This document shows positions 18,069 to 27,369 of a DNA stretch of 41,967 nucleotides, in pieces (positions within the stretch are counted from its first letter, which is position 1; each line of letters starts with the position of its first letter). The stretch comes from Prochlorococcus sp. AG-388-D03. GTDB taxonomy: Bacteria > Cyanobacteriota > Cyanobacteriia > PCC-6307 > Cyanobiaceae. The stretch lies in NCBI GenBank assembly GCA_003279875.1, contig QCGN01000010.1, positions 1 through 41,967 of the forward strand, read 5' to 3'. A model generated the notes under the pieces. That model saw only the letters and a program-made list of their open reading frames with translations. It had not been told where the DNA came from and searched no databases. The position numbers and the translations under genes are program-made.

Positions 18069-18920
18069 ATGTCAAAAATTAAAGAAAACAAAAAACACAT
18101 TTGGCTTGAAAAATTTGATTGCTTTTCTATTACCGGAAAAGATAGTAAAAGATTCTTAAATGGAATAACGACAGGTAATATTATTGATTTAAATAATAAA
18201 GTTTTAAAAACTTGCTGGTTATCACCAAATGGAATTTTAAATTCAATACTAGAGATTAATTGCTTTGATAATCAATTAGAAATAATTATTATTGTGGGAA
18301 ATACTAGTGAAATCAAAAAATACTTTAGTGATATTATCTTCCCATCCGATGATGTTTCATTAAGTGATACTTTTTCAATAAATAGGCTTCAGCACGTAGA
18401 TGATATAAATTCATGGAGAATCACTCAACCTATTTTTTTTAAAAATGAAGATAAAAAATATGATCTCCATAAAAAAAATTCAAAAATAATGAATATTAAT
18501 GAATTGCAATTATGGAAGATTAATCAGGCCATACCATCTTTAGATAATGAAATTAATGGAAAAAATAATCCACTTGAATTGGGACTCCTAGATCTTATAG
18601 ATTTCAATAAAGGATGTTATTTGGGACAAGAAACAATGTCAAAAATTAGGAATGTTTCTTCTTTAAAGCAGGAGATAAGAGTATGGACAGCTAAAGACAA
18701 AGATTTAAATTTAGAATCTGAGGATAAGAAGATTTATATTAATCACAATAAAGAAAAATCGGTTGGTTACATTACCAGTATATATAAATTAGATTCCCGA
18801 ATACTTAAAGGCTTGGCAATGATAAAGAGGAAATATTTAGACGAGGAGAATTCTTTTTTTTCTGATAATTTTGGCCAAATTTTAGTAGAAAAATCTGTAG
18901 GTTCACTTTTTTTTAATTAA
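18069..18920 (+). CDS. ygfZ: YgfZ/GcvT-like folate-binding protein
   Basis: A 283-residue member of the YgfZ (COG0354) family, which uses tetrahydrofolate in assembly or repair of some iron-sulfur enzymes. The diagnostic motif KGCYLGQETMSKI (family K-G-C-Y-x-G-Q-E) is present near residue 180 with its cysteine, and DSKRFLNGITTGNI is the N-terminal GcvT-fold motif. It is co-transcribed with pyrE. Lysine, asparagine and isoleucine are very frequent, in line with local AT pressure. It overlaps the end of the convergent RecB-like gene by 8 bp. Confidence 0.88.
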   Translation: MSKIKENKKHIWLEKFDCFSITGKDSKRFLNGITTGNIIDLNNKVLKTCWLSPNGILNSILEINCFDNQLEIIIIVGNTSEIKKYFSDIIFPSDDVSLSDTFSINRLQHVDDINSWRITQPIFFKNEDKKYDLHKKNSKIMNINELQLWKINQAIPSLDNEINGKNNPLELGLLDLIDFNKGCYLGQETMSKIRNVSSLKQEIRVWTAKDKDLNLESEDKKIYINHNKEKSVGYITSIYKLDSRILKGLAMIKRKYLDEENSFFSDNFGQILVEKSVGSLFFN

Positions 18921-20343
18921 TATTTTCGTATTTTTTGATTAACCACTTTGCGATTTGAAGTGTAGCCAAACAGTCATCTCGATTATATTTAATTATTTTT
19001 TTTAGAAAAAGAACATTTAAAGTACTTTTATATTGAATCCACCAATACAAAGCTTTTGATCCACTTACATTTTTTTGTTTCCACTTGAATCCCATCCAAT
19101 TAGCAACTGTTTTTAAACTATAGTTTCTAATCGGTAATATCCAAGATCCTCTTACTATTAAATGTAAATCTATGAATCTGGACTTCAGAATATCAATTTC
19201 TTTTACATCAAGATCTAATTGCCTAGCTAAATTTAAAATTGCTATTCTCTCAGTTTCTCCATAATGTAAAACTGGCCAGTATTTTTTAGAAAAAAGTTTT
19301 TGGATAATTTCTTGATTAGATTTTGTATTATTATTTTTGAGGTTTAATATCGGATCATAAAAATCATCTTCAATATTTTCAAACAAATTATTGACTTTTA
19401 AAAATCCATATAAAAAATCATGTTTCTCATCTGGATTTGACTCGATATCAAAAATAAAGAATCCTGAATCTTTGTTTTTTAAAAGATAAGATAAGTTTTT
19501 ATTTTCATAAATTCGAATTGGTTTTCCTGATAAATATGATTTTGATTGATTTATAAACTTTGAAGCTTTTTCAAATTTTTGCTCTTTGAATTGAAAAAGT
19601 TTTTCTCCTAAATCGATTTTTTTAGCAGCAGCAAGTTCTTTAATATTTGAGATTCCATTTTTTTGAAGAAAGAAGGCTGTTTTAGAACCGATACCATCTA
19701 TATCAGTTAGATATCCATTATCTTTTGCTTCTGTATCGCAAAACTTTTGCCATGAACATATTGTACATTTTTTTCTATCTTCAGTAATATCTGGAATAGA
19801 TCTTTTTAGATTTTCATTTAATTTTAAAAAGGTATTTAATACTTTTTGTCTTAATTTTTGATTTAAATCAATTTTTTCAATATTAATTTGATTTGATAAA
19901 TTTGAAATTACTAATCCTTTTTCAATTTTTGATTCTTGAAAGGGCTCTAATAAAATTGAACAAAAAGCTAAATCGAATAGATGCTCTTTTGTAGTTCTAT
20001 GGCCTAACTTATATACAACAGGTATGTATTTATATTCTCCCCATTTGCTATGACCGCTTACTTTTTTAAGTAATTGAGGTTGGATTTCTGTATTTATATT
20101 ATTGATTACTTTAGATCTTGCTTTTAATCCGATTACCCCACTTGAACCTTTCTTACATGCTTTGGCTCCAGAATATAAATCTCCATCACTTAGTTTATAA
20201 AAAATTTTGTATCTATTAATTATTTCTATAGATTGATGTGGTGACCAAATCTTATGCGACTTATTGCCCTGATAATCAAGCCAAGCTTTTCTTTTGCATC
20301 TTATAAAACTTTTTAAATAAAGATTATTCAAATTTTTTTGCAA
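18913..20343 (-). CDS. TM0106-type RecB/Cas4-like putative nuclease
   Basis: A 476-residue protein of three parts. Residues 1-205 resemble the RecB/Cas4 nuclease domain, with the four iron-sulfur cysteines of Cas4/AddB-type enzymes in place (Cys16 in FIRCKRKAWL; Cys193, Cys196 and Cys202 in CTICSWQKFC). Residues 212-235 look like a helix-hairpin-helix (LTDIDGIGSKTAFFLQKNGI). Residues about 295-470 look like an RNase H-like DEDD exonuclease domain, starting at FFIFDIESNP (Asp299, Glu301). From memory of the family, the RecB-domain metal residues appear replaced (Gln90, Val110), leaving Lys112. No CRISPR or recBCD genes are nearby. Substrate unknown. Confidence 0.8.
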   Translation of the reverse strand: MQKNLNNLYLKSFIRCKRKAWLDYQGNKSHKIWSPHQSIEIINRYKIFYKLSDGDLYSGAKACKKGSSGVIGLKARSKVINNINTEIQPQLLKKVSGHSKWGEYKYIPVVYKLGHRTTKEHLFDLAFCSILLEPFQESKIEKGLVISNLSNQINIEKIDLNQKLRQKVLNTFLKLNENLKRSIPDITEDRKKCTICSWQKFCDTEAKDNGYLTDIDGIGSKTAFFLQKNGISNIKELAAAKKIDLGEKLFQFKEQKFEKASKFINQSKSYLSGKPIRIYENKNLSYLLKNKDSGFFIFDIESNPDEKHDFLYGFLKVNNLFENIEDDFYDPILNLKNNNTKSNQEIIQKLFSKKYWPVLHYGETERIAILNLARQLDLDVKEIDILKSRFIDLHLIVRGSWILPIRNYSLKTVANWMGFKWKQKNVSGSKALYWWIQYKSTLNVLFLKKIIKYNRDDCLATLQIAKWLIKKYENIN

Positions 20344-20412
20344 AGGCAGTTTAAATTTTTACTCCTATAAATTAATATAGATAATTATTGGAAATCAAGG
20401 AACTATTTAACT

Positions 20413-21873
20413 TTGTCTTCAAATGTACTAGATGAAATAAAATTCGGAACTGATGGCTGGAGAGGAATAATTGGTTTTGATTTCAATCTATCAAATCTTT
20501 CTAGAGTTGTTGTAGCTTCATGTCAGGAATTATATTATCAATACTTCGAAGAAACTAATTCACGCAAAATACTCATAGGCTACGATCGTAGATTTATGGC
20601 AAATGAGTTTGCAAAGGAGATAGCCTCTTTTGTTAGGGGATGTGGTTTTGAACCCATTCTATCTACAAGTTATGTAACAACACCTTCTTGCAGCTTATAC
20701 GCCAAAAGATTTATGTTTTTAGGCTCTTTAGTTATTACAGCCAGTCATAATCCATATAATTGGTTGGGCTTGAAGATTAAAAGCTTTAAAGGATGTTCTG
20801 TAGATGAATCTTTCACAAGAGAAGTTGAAAAAAGATTACTTCTAGGAAACTCAATTGAAAGATCACAAGCTTCTTATGAAAAAGTTGATATCAAGAAGTT
20901 TCATTTAGATCAGATTAAATCTCATTTTAATGTTGATTCTATTCTTAATAAGTTAAAGAAAATGAACTTGCATATTTTTGTTGATTCCATGCATGGTGCA
21001 GCAGCAAATTGTATTAGTCAGATCTTTGATGATTATAATTCAAAAACATTTACTGAAATTAGATCAGATGGTGATCCTTTCTTTGGAGGCAATCCGCCTG
21101 AACCACTTCAAAAATATTTAGATAATTTGACAGAAGTATTAAAAAGTAATTCCAAAAAAGATTTTAAAACCTTAGGAATCATATTTGATGGTGATGGAGA
21201 TAGAATTGCTGTAATTGATGAGAAAGGAAGATATTGTAGTACTCAAGCTTTATTGCCATTTTTCATAAATTATTTGGGAAAAAAGAATAATAATTTATAT
21301 CCAGTGCTTAAAACTGTTAGTGGCTCAGACATTATTAGTAATATCGCAAAAAAGCAAAATAGAGAGGTTGTTGAACTACCTGTGGGTTTCAAATATATTG
21401 CAAAAAAAATGAATACGGAAAAAATATTTATTGGAGGCGAGGAATCAGGAGGTGTGGGTTTCGGAGATTTTATGCCAGAGAGAGATGCTTTATATGCAGC
21501 TATGATTTTATTAAATGGAATCGCAGAAAATTCAAAATATCTTTATGAAACTTTAGATGAAATTCAAGAAAAATTTGGTCCAAGTTTTTATAGAAGAATT
21601 GATATTAAATTTCCAAACCAGTTAGAAAAAGATACTTTAAAAAAATTTATTAATAAAAATATTCCTGCAGAAATATGTGGACATAAGATTCTAACAATTT
21701 CAAAGATAGACGGTTTAAAATTGAGAATGGATAATAATTTTTGGCTATTATTTAGGTTCTCAGGCACTGAGCCTCTTTTAAGAATATATTGTGAGGCAAC
21801 ATCAGAAAATAATTTAAATCAGGTGTTGGAATGGAGTCAAAAATTCATAACTATATTGAAAAATAAAAAATGA
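20413..21873 (+). CDS. Phosphoglucomutase/phosphomannomutase family protein
   Basis: A 486-residue alpha-D-phosphohexomutase. All four active-site loops are visible: the phosphoserine loop TASHNPYNWLGLK, the metal loop DGDGDRIAVID, the sugar loop GGEESGGVGFGD, and the phosphate loop RFSGTEPLLRIYCEA. FGTDGWRGIIG is the N-terminal signature. The family interconverts hexose 1- and 6-phosphates for glycogen or cell-envelope sugars; glucose versus mannose preference cannot be read from the sequence. The start is TTG at 20413, since the next ATG is out of frame. It overlaps the next gene by 4 bp (ATGA), showing translational coupling. Confidence 0.93.
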   Translation: MSSNVLDEIKFGTDGWRGIIGFDFNLSNLSRVVVASCQELYYQYFEETNSRKILIGYDRRFMANEFAKEIASFVRGCGFEPILSTSYVTTPSCSLYAKRFMFLGSLVITASHNPYNWLGLKIKSFKGCSVDESFTREVEKRLLLGNSIERSQASYEKVDIKKFHLDQIKSHFNVDSILNKLKKMNLHIFVDSMHGAAANCISQIFDDYNSKTFTEIRSDGDPFFGGNPPEPLQKYLDNLTEVLKSNSKKDFKTLGIIFDGDGDRIAVIDEKGRYCSTQALLPFFINYLGKKNNNLYPVLKTVSGSDIISNIAKKQNREVVELPVGFKYIAKKMNTEKIFIGGEESGGVGFGDFMPERDALYAAMILLNGIAENSKYLYETLDEIQEKFGPSFYRRIDIKFPNQLEKDTLKKFINKNIPAEICGHKILTISKIDGLKLRMDNNFWLLFRFSGTEPLLRIYCEATSENNLNQVLEWSQKFITILKNKK

Positions 21874-22445
21874 AGAGTTTATATTTAGCAAGTAAAAATC
21901 TGGGGAAAATAGAAGAATATAAAAAATTATTAGTTGACGTCAATTGCCAATTATTGCTTCAACCAGAATCAATAGAAGTTGAAGAAAATGGCGTTACATT
22001 TAGGGAAAATGCAAAAAAAAAAGCGAGTGAAGTTTCCAAGATGATAGGCAACTATGCTATTGCCGATGACTCTGGAATTTGTATTGATGCTTTGGGTGGT
22101 AAACCAGGTATTTACTCATCAAGATATGCAGATAATGATAAAAAAAGAATAGAAAGAGTTTTAACTGAACTCTATGGAGTAGAAAATAGAGGTGCGTTTT
22201 TTATCGCAAATATTTGTGTTTGTTGTCCAAATGGGGATGTGATTTTAGAATCAGAAGCTAAATGTTTTGGAAATATTATTCAAAAACCAAGAGGAAAAAG
22301 CGGTTTTGGCTATGATCCTATATTTGAGGAGCAATCAAGTAAATTAACTTTCGCTGAGATGAATAATGATTTAAAAGATTTATGTAGCCATCGTGGAAAA
22401 GCAGTTAAAAAAATTATTCCCCAATTGTTAAAAATATTTGATTGA
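21870..22445 (+). CDS. rdgB: RdgB/HAM1 non-canonical purine NTP pyrophosphatase
   Basis: Hydrolyses dITP, XTP and ITP to monophosphates to keep deaminated purines out of DNA and RNA. LASKNLGKIEEY is the N-terminal signature, ADDSGICIDALGGKPGIYSSRYA holds the catalytic Asp pair, and PRGKSGFGYDPIFE plus HRGKAVKKI close the site. It has 191 residues, the normal length. It is coupled to the upstream phosphohexomutase by a 4-bp overlap. Its stop codon directly abuts the stop of the convergent carotenoid oxygenase gene, with no base between. Confidence 0.96.
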   Translation: MKSLYLASKNLGKIEEYKKLLVDVNCQLLLQPESIEVEENGVTFRENAKKKASEVSKMIGNYAIADDSGICIDALGGKPGIYSSRYADNDKKRIERVLTELYGVENRGAFFIANICVCCPNGDVILESEAKCFGNIIQKPRGKSGFGYDPIFEEQSSKLTFAEMNNDLKDLCSHRGKAVKKIIPQLLKIFD

Positions 22446-23933
22446 TTAATGGTTAACCCAAGATCCATGTAAGCCATGTGGAATAGATATTGGTAATTCA
22501 TAAACAGCTAACTCTCTTAAATCTTTAGAGTCTAATATAACTAAATCAGTTCCTCTTCTTAATCCGTTCCATAGAACTATAAATAAAAACCCATTATCTT
22601 CTTCAGAGGTGTTTTCAGATGGAACCATAATTGGTTCACTTACAAATCCACTTGGTCCTGAAGACCAAGATATCTCTTCCTTAGTAAGTAAATTAATTTT
22701 TTTTATTGCTTGAAGTGGAGCATTCCCAATCTTTTGGTTTGTACTTGCCATCCAGGAGTAAGATGCTTTTAATCCCAAAAATTTAGGATTAACAGTAGCA
22801 AATTCGCAGCATTGTTCACTTATAGTCTCTAGCTCACAAGTTTTTTTCTTTAAATCAATAGTTGATCTTTTCAGTTTTCCTTCTGGATATTTATCAAAGT
22901 CAATATCCCTAAAATTCTCGTCTGGACCAACTGATGGAAAATCATCATAAAAAATACTATCTAATATTATTTTGGAATCTTTTTCGTATGCATTTACATG
23001 ATGAAAAACGAATCCTTCTGGAGCATCTATTATTAAAGGTGGCTGTCCTCTAAACAATCCACTTTCTCTGGGTATGATAAAAAACTTTGCTTTCTTTTTT
23101 GGATTCGACTTTAAGCATTGTGCTGCACCTTTTTGGCCCATGACAAATGGAAGGGGGTTAAAGTCGATAGCATTCTGTAAGAATATTGCCCAATTAGTTG
23201 TAATTGCGAAATCATGAAGGAATGCAAAGCCATTAAAACTATCTTTTCTATCAATTAGGAGTTCACCAGAACTTTCACCAGCATTATTAAATTCCATTAA
23301 TCTAATAGTACTTTTTGGCCCAGTTTGAACTCCAAAAGTGACTAAGAGTTCTGAAGAAGCATTTGAGTTTAGGTCTATTTTGGGATGAGCACTGAATGCT
23401 TCATTAGGCTTTAGTACCCCTTTTAATGTCGTTAACCCAATAGTATCCAGACTATTAGGATCTAATGCATGAGGCCCAGCTGCTTCCCATAGTGCGAGAA
23501 TTTTATCTCCTAATTTAACAACATGTGTATTAGCGATGTTTTTAAATTTTAAATCTAAGGCATTATTCAAAATGCCTCCATTTTTTTGAGTCCCAAATAC
23601 ACCTCTATAAATAAATTTATTTATTTTTTCTTCTTCTAAATAACCTTTAGTTTTTACAAATCTATTTGTCAATAATGGCTGCCCATTTTCGAATTTTATG
23701 GACGTGATCATTCCATCTCCATCAAATGGATGATGCACCCATTGTCCTCCCCTCTCTAATATCCCAGGACCATTTCTTAATAATGTTCCATTTAAATTTT
23801 TAATATTCTCACCTTTGCTAATTTTCAGTGGTTCCTTTGTTAGCTCTTTTTCTACATTTTTATACGCACTGGACCAATCTTCCTTATTAAAAATTTTGAG
23901 TTCGTTAATTTTTTTTTCTTGTAAATTAGTCAC
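22446..23933 (-). CDS. Carotenoid cleavage oxygenase family protein
   Basis: A member of the RPE65/carotenoid oxygenase family, a beta-propeller with iron bound by four histidines. GTLLRNGPG and HHPFDGDGMI mark the N-terminus. The iron ligands are expected in SAHPKID, FLHDFAITTNW, FVFHHVNAY and SIPHGLHGSW; all four are seen. The family cleaves carotenoids or apocarotenoids; the substrate is unknown. Start uncertain: GTG at 23933 gives 495 residues, while TTG at 23972 gives 508; neither has a good ribosome site. It follows hisB on the same strand and probably ends a fabI-hisB operon. Confidence 0.9.
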   Translation of the reverse strand: MTNLQEKKINELKIFNKEDWSSAYKNVEKELTKEPLKISKGENIKNLNGTLLRNGPGILERGGQWVHHPFDGDGMITSIKFENGQPLLTNRFVKTKGYLEEEKINKFIYRGVFGTQKNGGILNNALDLKFKNIANTHVVKLGDKILALWEAAGPHALDPNSLDTIGLTTLKGVLKPNEAFSAHPKIDLNSNASSELLVTFGVQTGPKSTIRLMEFNNAGESSGELLIDRKDSFNGFAFLHDFAITTNWAIFLQNAIDFNPLPFVMGQKGAAQCLKSNPKKKAKFFIIPRESGLFRGQPPLIIDAPEGFVFHHVNAYEKDSKIILDSIFYDDFPSVGPDENFRDIDFDKYPEGKLKRSTIDLKKKTCELETISEQCCEFATVNPKFLGLKASYSWMASTNQKIGNAPLQAIKKINLLTKEEISWSSGPSGFVSEPIMVPSENTSEEDNGFLFIVLWNGLRRGTDLVILDSKDLRELAVYELPISIPHGLHGSWVNH

Positions 23934-24004
23934 AATAAAACTATTACTTAAACTATTTTCGCCAAAAATCAACTGAATTGTGGCTTATTCGAAAAAATTC
24001 CTCT

Positions 24005-24610
24005 TTATTTACTTTCTAGCATTCCTTTACTGCTTGGGACTGAATCAGATCTTCGCAGATCTATTTCAGTAGCCATTCTCATCGCTCTTGAAAAAGCTTT
24101 AAAGCAAGCCTCAACAATATGATGTGAATTACTACCTCGTATTTGATTAATATGGAGAGTAATTCCGCTGTTATTTACGAAGGCAATAAAAAACTCTCTT
24201 ACTAGTTCAGTATCATAATTTCCTATTCTAGGAGCTTTTAATTGAAGATCGTAAGATAGATGTGGTCTGCCAGAACAGTCTAGAGTGACTTGAACTAGTG
24301 CTTCATCTAATGGGGCAAAGAAATGACCAAATCTACTTATTCCTTTTCTTTCTCCCAAGGCTTTTGAAAATGCTTTGCCTAATGCGATTCCTACATCTTC
24401 ATTTGTATGGTGATCATCAATATGGGTATCCCCAATTGCTTTTATTTTTAAATCGAATAAACCATGACTAGATATCTGGTGAAGCATATGATCTAAGAAT
24501 GGTATCCCTGTATCAATGACTGAAATACCATTACCATCTAAGTTTACAAACACAGAAATATCTGTTTCATTCGTTTTTCTTTTTATTTCAGATTGCCTTA
24601 AAGATGACAT
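24005..24610 (-). CDS. hisB: Imidazoleglycerol-phosphate dehydratase
   Basis: Sixth step of histidine synthesis, a manganese enzyme. [29 protein letters not shown] and SGRPHLSYD hold the metal-binding histidines, and [14 protein letters not shown] the C-terminal repeat. I start it at the ATG at 24610 ([17 protein letters not shown]), giving 201 residues, the usual size of the monofunctional enzyme. The frame stays open upstream, but that part lies inside fabI. It begins 19 bp after the fabI stop. Other his genes are not present, in line with scattered his genes in cyanobacteria. Confidence 0.97.
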   Translation of the reverse strand: MSSLRQSEIKRKTNETDISVFVNLDGNGISVIDTGIPFLDHMLHQISSHGLFDLKIKAIGDTHIDDHHTNEDVGIALGKAFSKALGERKGISRFGHFFAPLDEALVQVTLDCSGRPHLSYDLQLKAPRIGNYDTELVREFFIAFVNNSGITLHINQIRGSNSHHIVEACFKAFSRAMRMATEIDLRRSDSVPSSKGMLESK

Positions 24611-24629
24611 TTTTATAAAAAAACTTAGT

Positions 24630-25412
24630 TTACATTCCATTAATGCAGTAACCCGCATCAACATAAATTGTTTGACCTGAAATGCCGCTAGAGAGATCAC
24701 TCAATAAAAAAGCAGCAGTATTACCAACTTCTGTTTGAGTGACTGTTCTGCGTAAAGGAGCCTTTTCTTCAACATTGTGAATCATATCTAAAATGCCACC
24801 TATAGCGGAACTCGCAAGTGTTCTTATAGGCCCAGCACTTATTGCGTTAACTCTGACTTGTTTTTCGGGACCAAGTTCTGCAGAAAGATATCTTACTGAA
24901 GCTTCTAAAGCTGCTTTAGCAACGCCCATCACGTTATAGTTAGGAATCGCCCTTTCTGATCCTAAATAAGTTAATGAGACAACTCCAGCACCATCACTAA
25001 AAAGTGGTTTTGCTGCTTTACATAAAGGTGCTAACGAATACGCACTTATATTAAGAGCCCTATCAAAACCCTCTGAAGTGGTAGCACTATAATCTCCAAT
25101 CAATTCATCGCGTCCTGCAAATGCTAGGCAGTGAACTAATCCGTCAATTTGCCCCCAATTGACTTTTATATTTTTAAAGATTTCTTCAATTTGAGCTGGA
25201 TTTTGAACATCAAGAGGCAAAAATAACGATGGGTTTAAAGGTTCAGTTAGTTCTCTAACTTTAGATTCGAATCTTCCCTTATCATCAGGTAAATATGTGA
25301 TTCCAAGTTCTGCGCCAGCTTTTGAAAGTTGTTGAGCGATTCCCCATGCTATTGAACGATTATTGGCAATTCCTGTAACAAGAATTTTTTTGCCAGTTAG
25401 ATTTAGAAGCAT
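24630..25412 (-). CDS. fabI: Enoyl-[acyl-carrier-protein] reductase (NADH)
   Basis: Final reduction of each fatty-acid elongation cycle. The NAD-binding start is [21 protein letters not shown] with the FabI-type G-I-A-N-x-x-S-I-A-W-G motif. The catalytic Tyr and Lys lie in [21 protein letters not shown], and [16 protein letters not shown] is the substrate-loop segment. It has 260 residues, full length. It is the first gene of a minus-strand run with hisB and the carotenoid oxygenase, divergent from the thioredoxin-fold gene with 104 bp between. Confidence 0.98.
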   Translation of the reverse strand: MLLNLTGKKILVTGIANNRSIAWGIAQQLSKAGAELGITYLPDDKGRFESKVRELTEPLNPSLFLPLDVQNPAQIEEIFKNIKVNWGQIDGLVHCLAFAGRDELIGDYSATTSEGFDRALNISAYSLAPLCKAAKPLFSDGAGVVSLTYLGSERAIPNYNVMGVAKAALEASVRYLSAELGPEKQVRVNAISAGPIRTLASSAIGGILDMIHNVEEKAPLRRTVTQTEVGNTAAFLLSDLSSGISGQTIYVDAGYCINGM

Positions 25413-25516
25413 TTTGTTTATTATTTCTATTATTCTCCTATATAAAAGTACCTATCTTTACGGATTACTGCAAAATATACAATAATTTTCAAATATAAGA
25501 AACATTTATTTTAAAC

Positions 25517-26110
25517 ATGGTTAGAACAAATTCTATGGTTTTGGAATTAGGTTTTCACTTACCTAATTTCCAAATGTTAAATGCTAATTCTTCAAAAAAT
25601 GAATATTTTAATTCTCATAACCTAGATAATCGGCATTTACTTTTAATGTTTATTTGTGCCCATTGCCCATTTGTTAAATATATTGAGAATCAAATTTTCA
25701 CCTTAAGTAAAGAAATTGAAAATACAGTTCAAACAGTTGCAATTTCTAGTAATGATATTGTCACTCATCCTTCAGATTCTCCTAAAAATTTGAGATTACA
25801 AGCACAATCAATGGGATGGAGTTTTCCTTATTTATATGATGAAAATCAAAATTTTGCTAAGGAATTAAAAGCGGCTTGCACCCCAGATTTTTATCTTTTT
25901 TCAAATGAAGGAGATGGTGATTTTTTATTGTTTTATCATGGCCAATTAGACGATAGTAGACCAGGTAATAATATCCCTCTGTCTGGAAAAGATTTGCGCT
26001 CTGCTGTAAGAGATTTGAATCAAGATAATTCTTATCCTTCAAATCAGATGCCCTCTTTAGGTTGCAATATTAAATGGACTCCTGGTAGAGAACCAAGTTG
26101 GTTTAAATGA
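25517..26110 (+). CDS. Thioredoxin-fold protein (AhpC/TSA-redoxin type)
   Basis: A 197-residue soluble protein with a thioredoxin fold. The redox motif CAHC (FICAHCPFVKYIENQ, near residue 50) is followed by IEN-x-I as in the thioredoxin-like family of cyanobacterial and other bacterial redoxins. KAACTPDFYLFSNEGD carries the cis-proline and a third cysteine just before it. SNQMPSLGCNIKWTPG near the end is typical of this subfamily. Probably a thiol reductase or peroxidase; partner unknown. No signal peptide. It precedes the DegT gene by 53 bp on the same strand. Confidence 0.88.
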   Translation: MVRTNSMVLELGFHLPNFQMLNANSSKNEYFNSHNLDNRHLLLMFICAHCPFVKYIENQIFTLSKEIENTVQTVAISSNDIVTHPSDSPKNLRLQAQSMGWSFPYLYDENQNFAKELKAACTPDFYLFSNEGDGDFLLFYHGQLDDSRPGNNIPLSGKDLRSAVRDLNQDNSYPSNQMPSLGCNIKWTPGREPSWFK

Positions 26111-26163
26111 ATTAAAAATTTTTTTTACCCATAGAAATATGGTTTAGGGTTAATATATTCACT

Positions 26164-27369
26164 ATGAAGATACCTCCATTTACCTTAAATAGGCAGTACG
26201 AAGAAATTGGCTCAGAAATTGAGAGTGAGGTTTCTAAAGTTTTAAAAGGGGGCCAGTATATTGGAGGACAAGAAATCGCCAAATTTGAGGAGAGTTTCTC
26301 TAATCTGATTGGTGTTGAAAATACTATTGGATGTAATAGTGGAACTGATGCTTTAGTATTAGCTTTGCGCGCATTAGATATTGGCGTGGGTGATGAAGTT
26401 ATTACCTCATCTTTTAGCTTTTTTGCGACTGCAGAGGCTATTAGTGCAGTTGGTGCTAATCCTATTTTGGTAGATATAGATCCAGAAACTTATCTTATTA
26501 ATACTGAACTAATAGAACAAGAAATAAATTCTAATACTAAGGCAATTATGCCAGTTCATCTCTTTGGGAATGCAGTTAATATGACATTAATAAAATCTTT
26601 GGCCAATAAATATGACTTAAAAGTAATCGAAGATTGTGCTCAGGCAACATGCACAATGTGGGAAAACTCCAAAGTTGGTAGTATCGGTGATATAGGTTGT
26701 TTTAGCTTTTTCCCTACTAAAAATTTAGGAGCTGCTGGAGATGGTGGAGCAGTAACAACTTCAGATCAGAATATTGCCAAAAAAATTAGAGAACTGGCTG
26801 TTCATGGCAGCCCAATAAGATATCACCATACCCAAATTGGATATAACAGCAGACTTGATACTATTCAAGCTGCCATATTAAACATTAAAATTAAATATAT
26901 TTCTAAGTGGATTAATAATCGCCAAAAAATTGCTAATAATTACCTTGATTTATTAGAAAAAAATCCATTTATTAGTTTTCCAAAAATTAGCTCTGATTCA
27001 ATTTCCCATTCTTGGAATCAATTTGTCATCAAATTAAAGAACGATAAATATTTTTTAAAAGAAGATTTTTCAAATTTATTTGATACTGATTGCAAAAAAT
27101 ACTATTCCTTAAGGAATTTGGTAAAACAAAAACTTTTTGAAAAAGGTATTAATTCAATTATTTATTATCCAATTCCAATACATGCACAAATAGCTTACAA
27201 AAATAAAAATTTTTCTAGAACAAAACTCATAAATACAGAGAGAATTTGTACAGAAGTTCTTAGTCTTCCAATGTTCCCTGAAATTTCTTATGAAGAGCAA
27301 GCTTATGTAGCAGAAAATTTAAATAAAGTTTTAAAGAATTGTATAGACGAAATTCAAATTTCAGCATAA
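26164..27369 (+). CDS. DegT/DnrJ/EryC1/StrS aminotransferase family protein
   Basis: A 401-residue PLP-dependent sugar aminotransferase-like protein. GCNSGTDALVLALRAL, SSFSFFATAEAI, DCAQATCTMW and CFSFFPTKNLGAAGDGGAV are the family landmarks, the lysine of PTKNLG forming the PLP Schiff base. HHTQIGYNSRLDTIQAAIL follows. The family makes amino sugars for surface glycans from keto-sugar nucleotides; the substrate is unknown and no glycan cluster surrounds it. The end overlaps the convergent photolyase by 16 bp. The region around residues 290-330 is lysine- and phenylalanine-rich and poorly conserved. Confidence 0.92.
   Translation: MKIPPFTLNRQYEEIGSEIESEVSKVLKGGQYIGGQEIAKFEESFSNLIGVENTIGCNSGTDALVLALRALDIGVGDEVITSSFSFFATAEAISAVGANPILVDIDPETYLINTELIEQEINSNTKAIMPVHLFGNAVNMTLIKSLANKYDLKVIEDCAQATCTMWENSKVGSIGDIGCFSFFPTKNLGAAGDGGAVTTSDQNIAKKIRELAVHGSPIRYHHTQIGYNSRLDTIQAAILNIKIKYISKWINNRQKIANNYLDLLEKNPFISFPKISSDSISHSWNQFVIKLKNDKYFLKEDFSNLFDTDCKKYYSLRNLVKQKLFEKGINSIIYYPIPIHAQIAYKNKNFSRTKLINTERICTEVLSLPMFPEISYEEQAYVAENLNKVLKNCIDEIQISA

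Noticed and set aside
18913..20343. Cas4 protein of a CRISPR system
   Set aside because: No repeat-spacer array or other cas gene occurs in the window, and the protein has a C-terminal DEDD-like domain as in the TM0106 family, not Cas4.
24611..24700. Upstream extension of hisB to 231 codons
   Set aside because: The extra part lies inside the end of fabI and has no family similarity; the ATG at 24610 gives the normal enzyme length.
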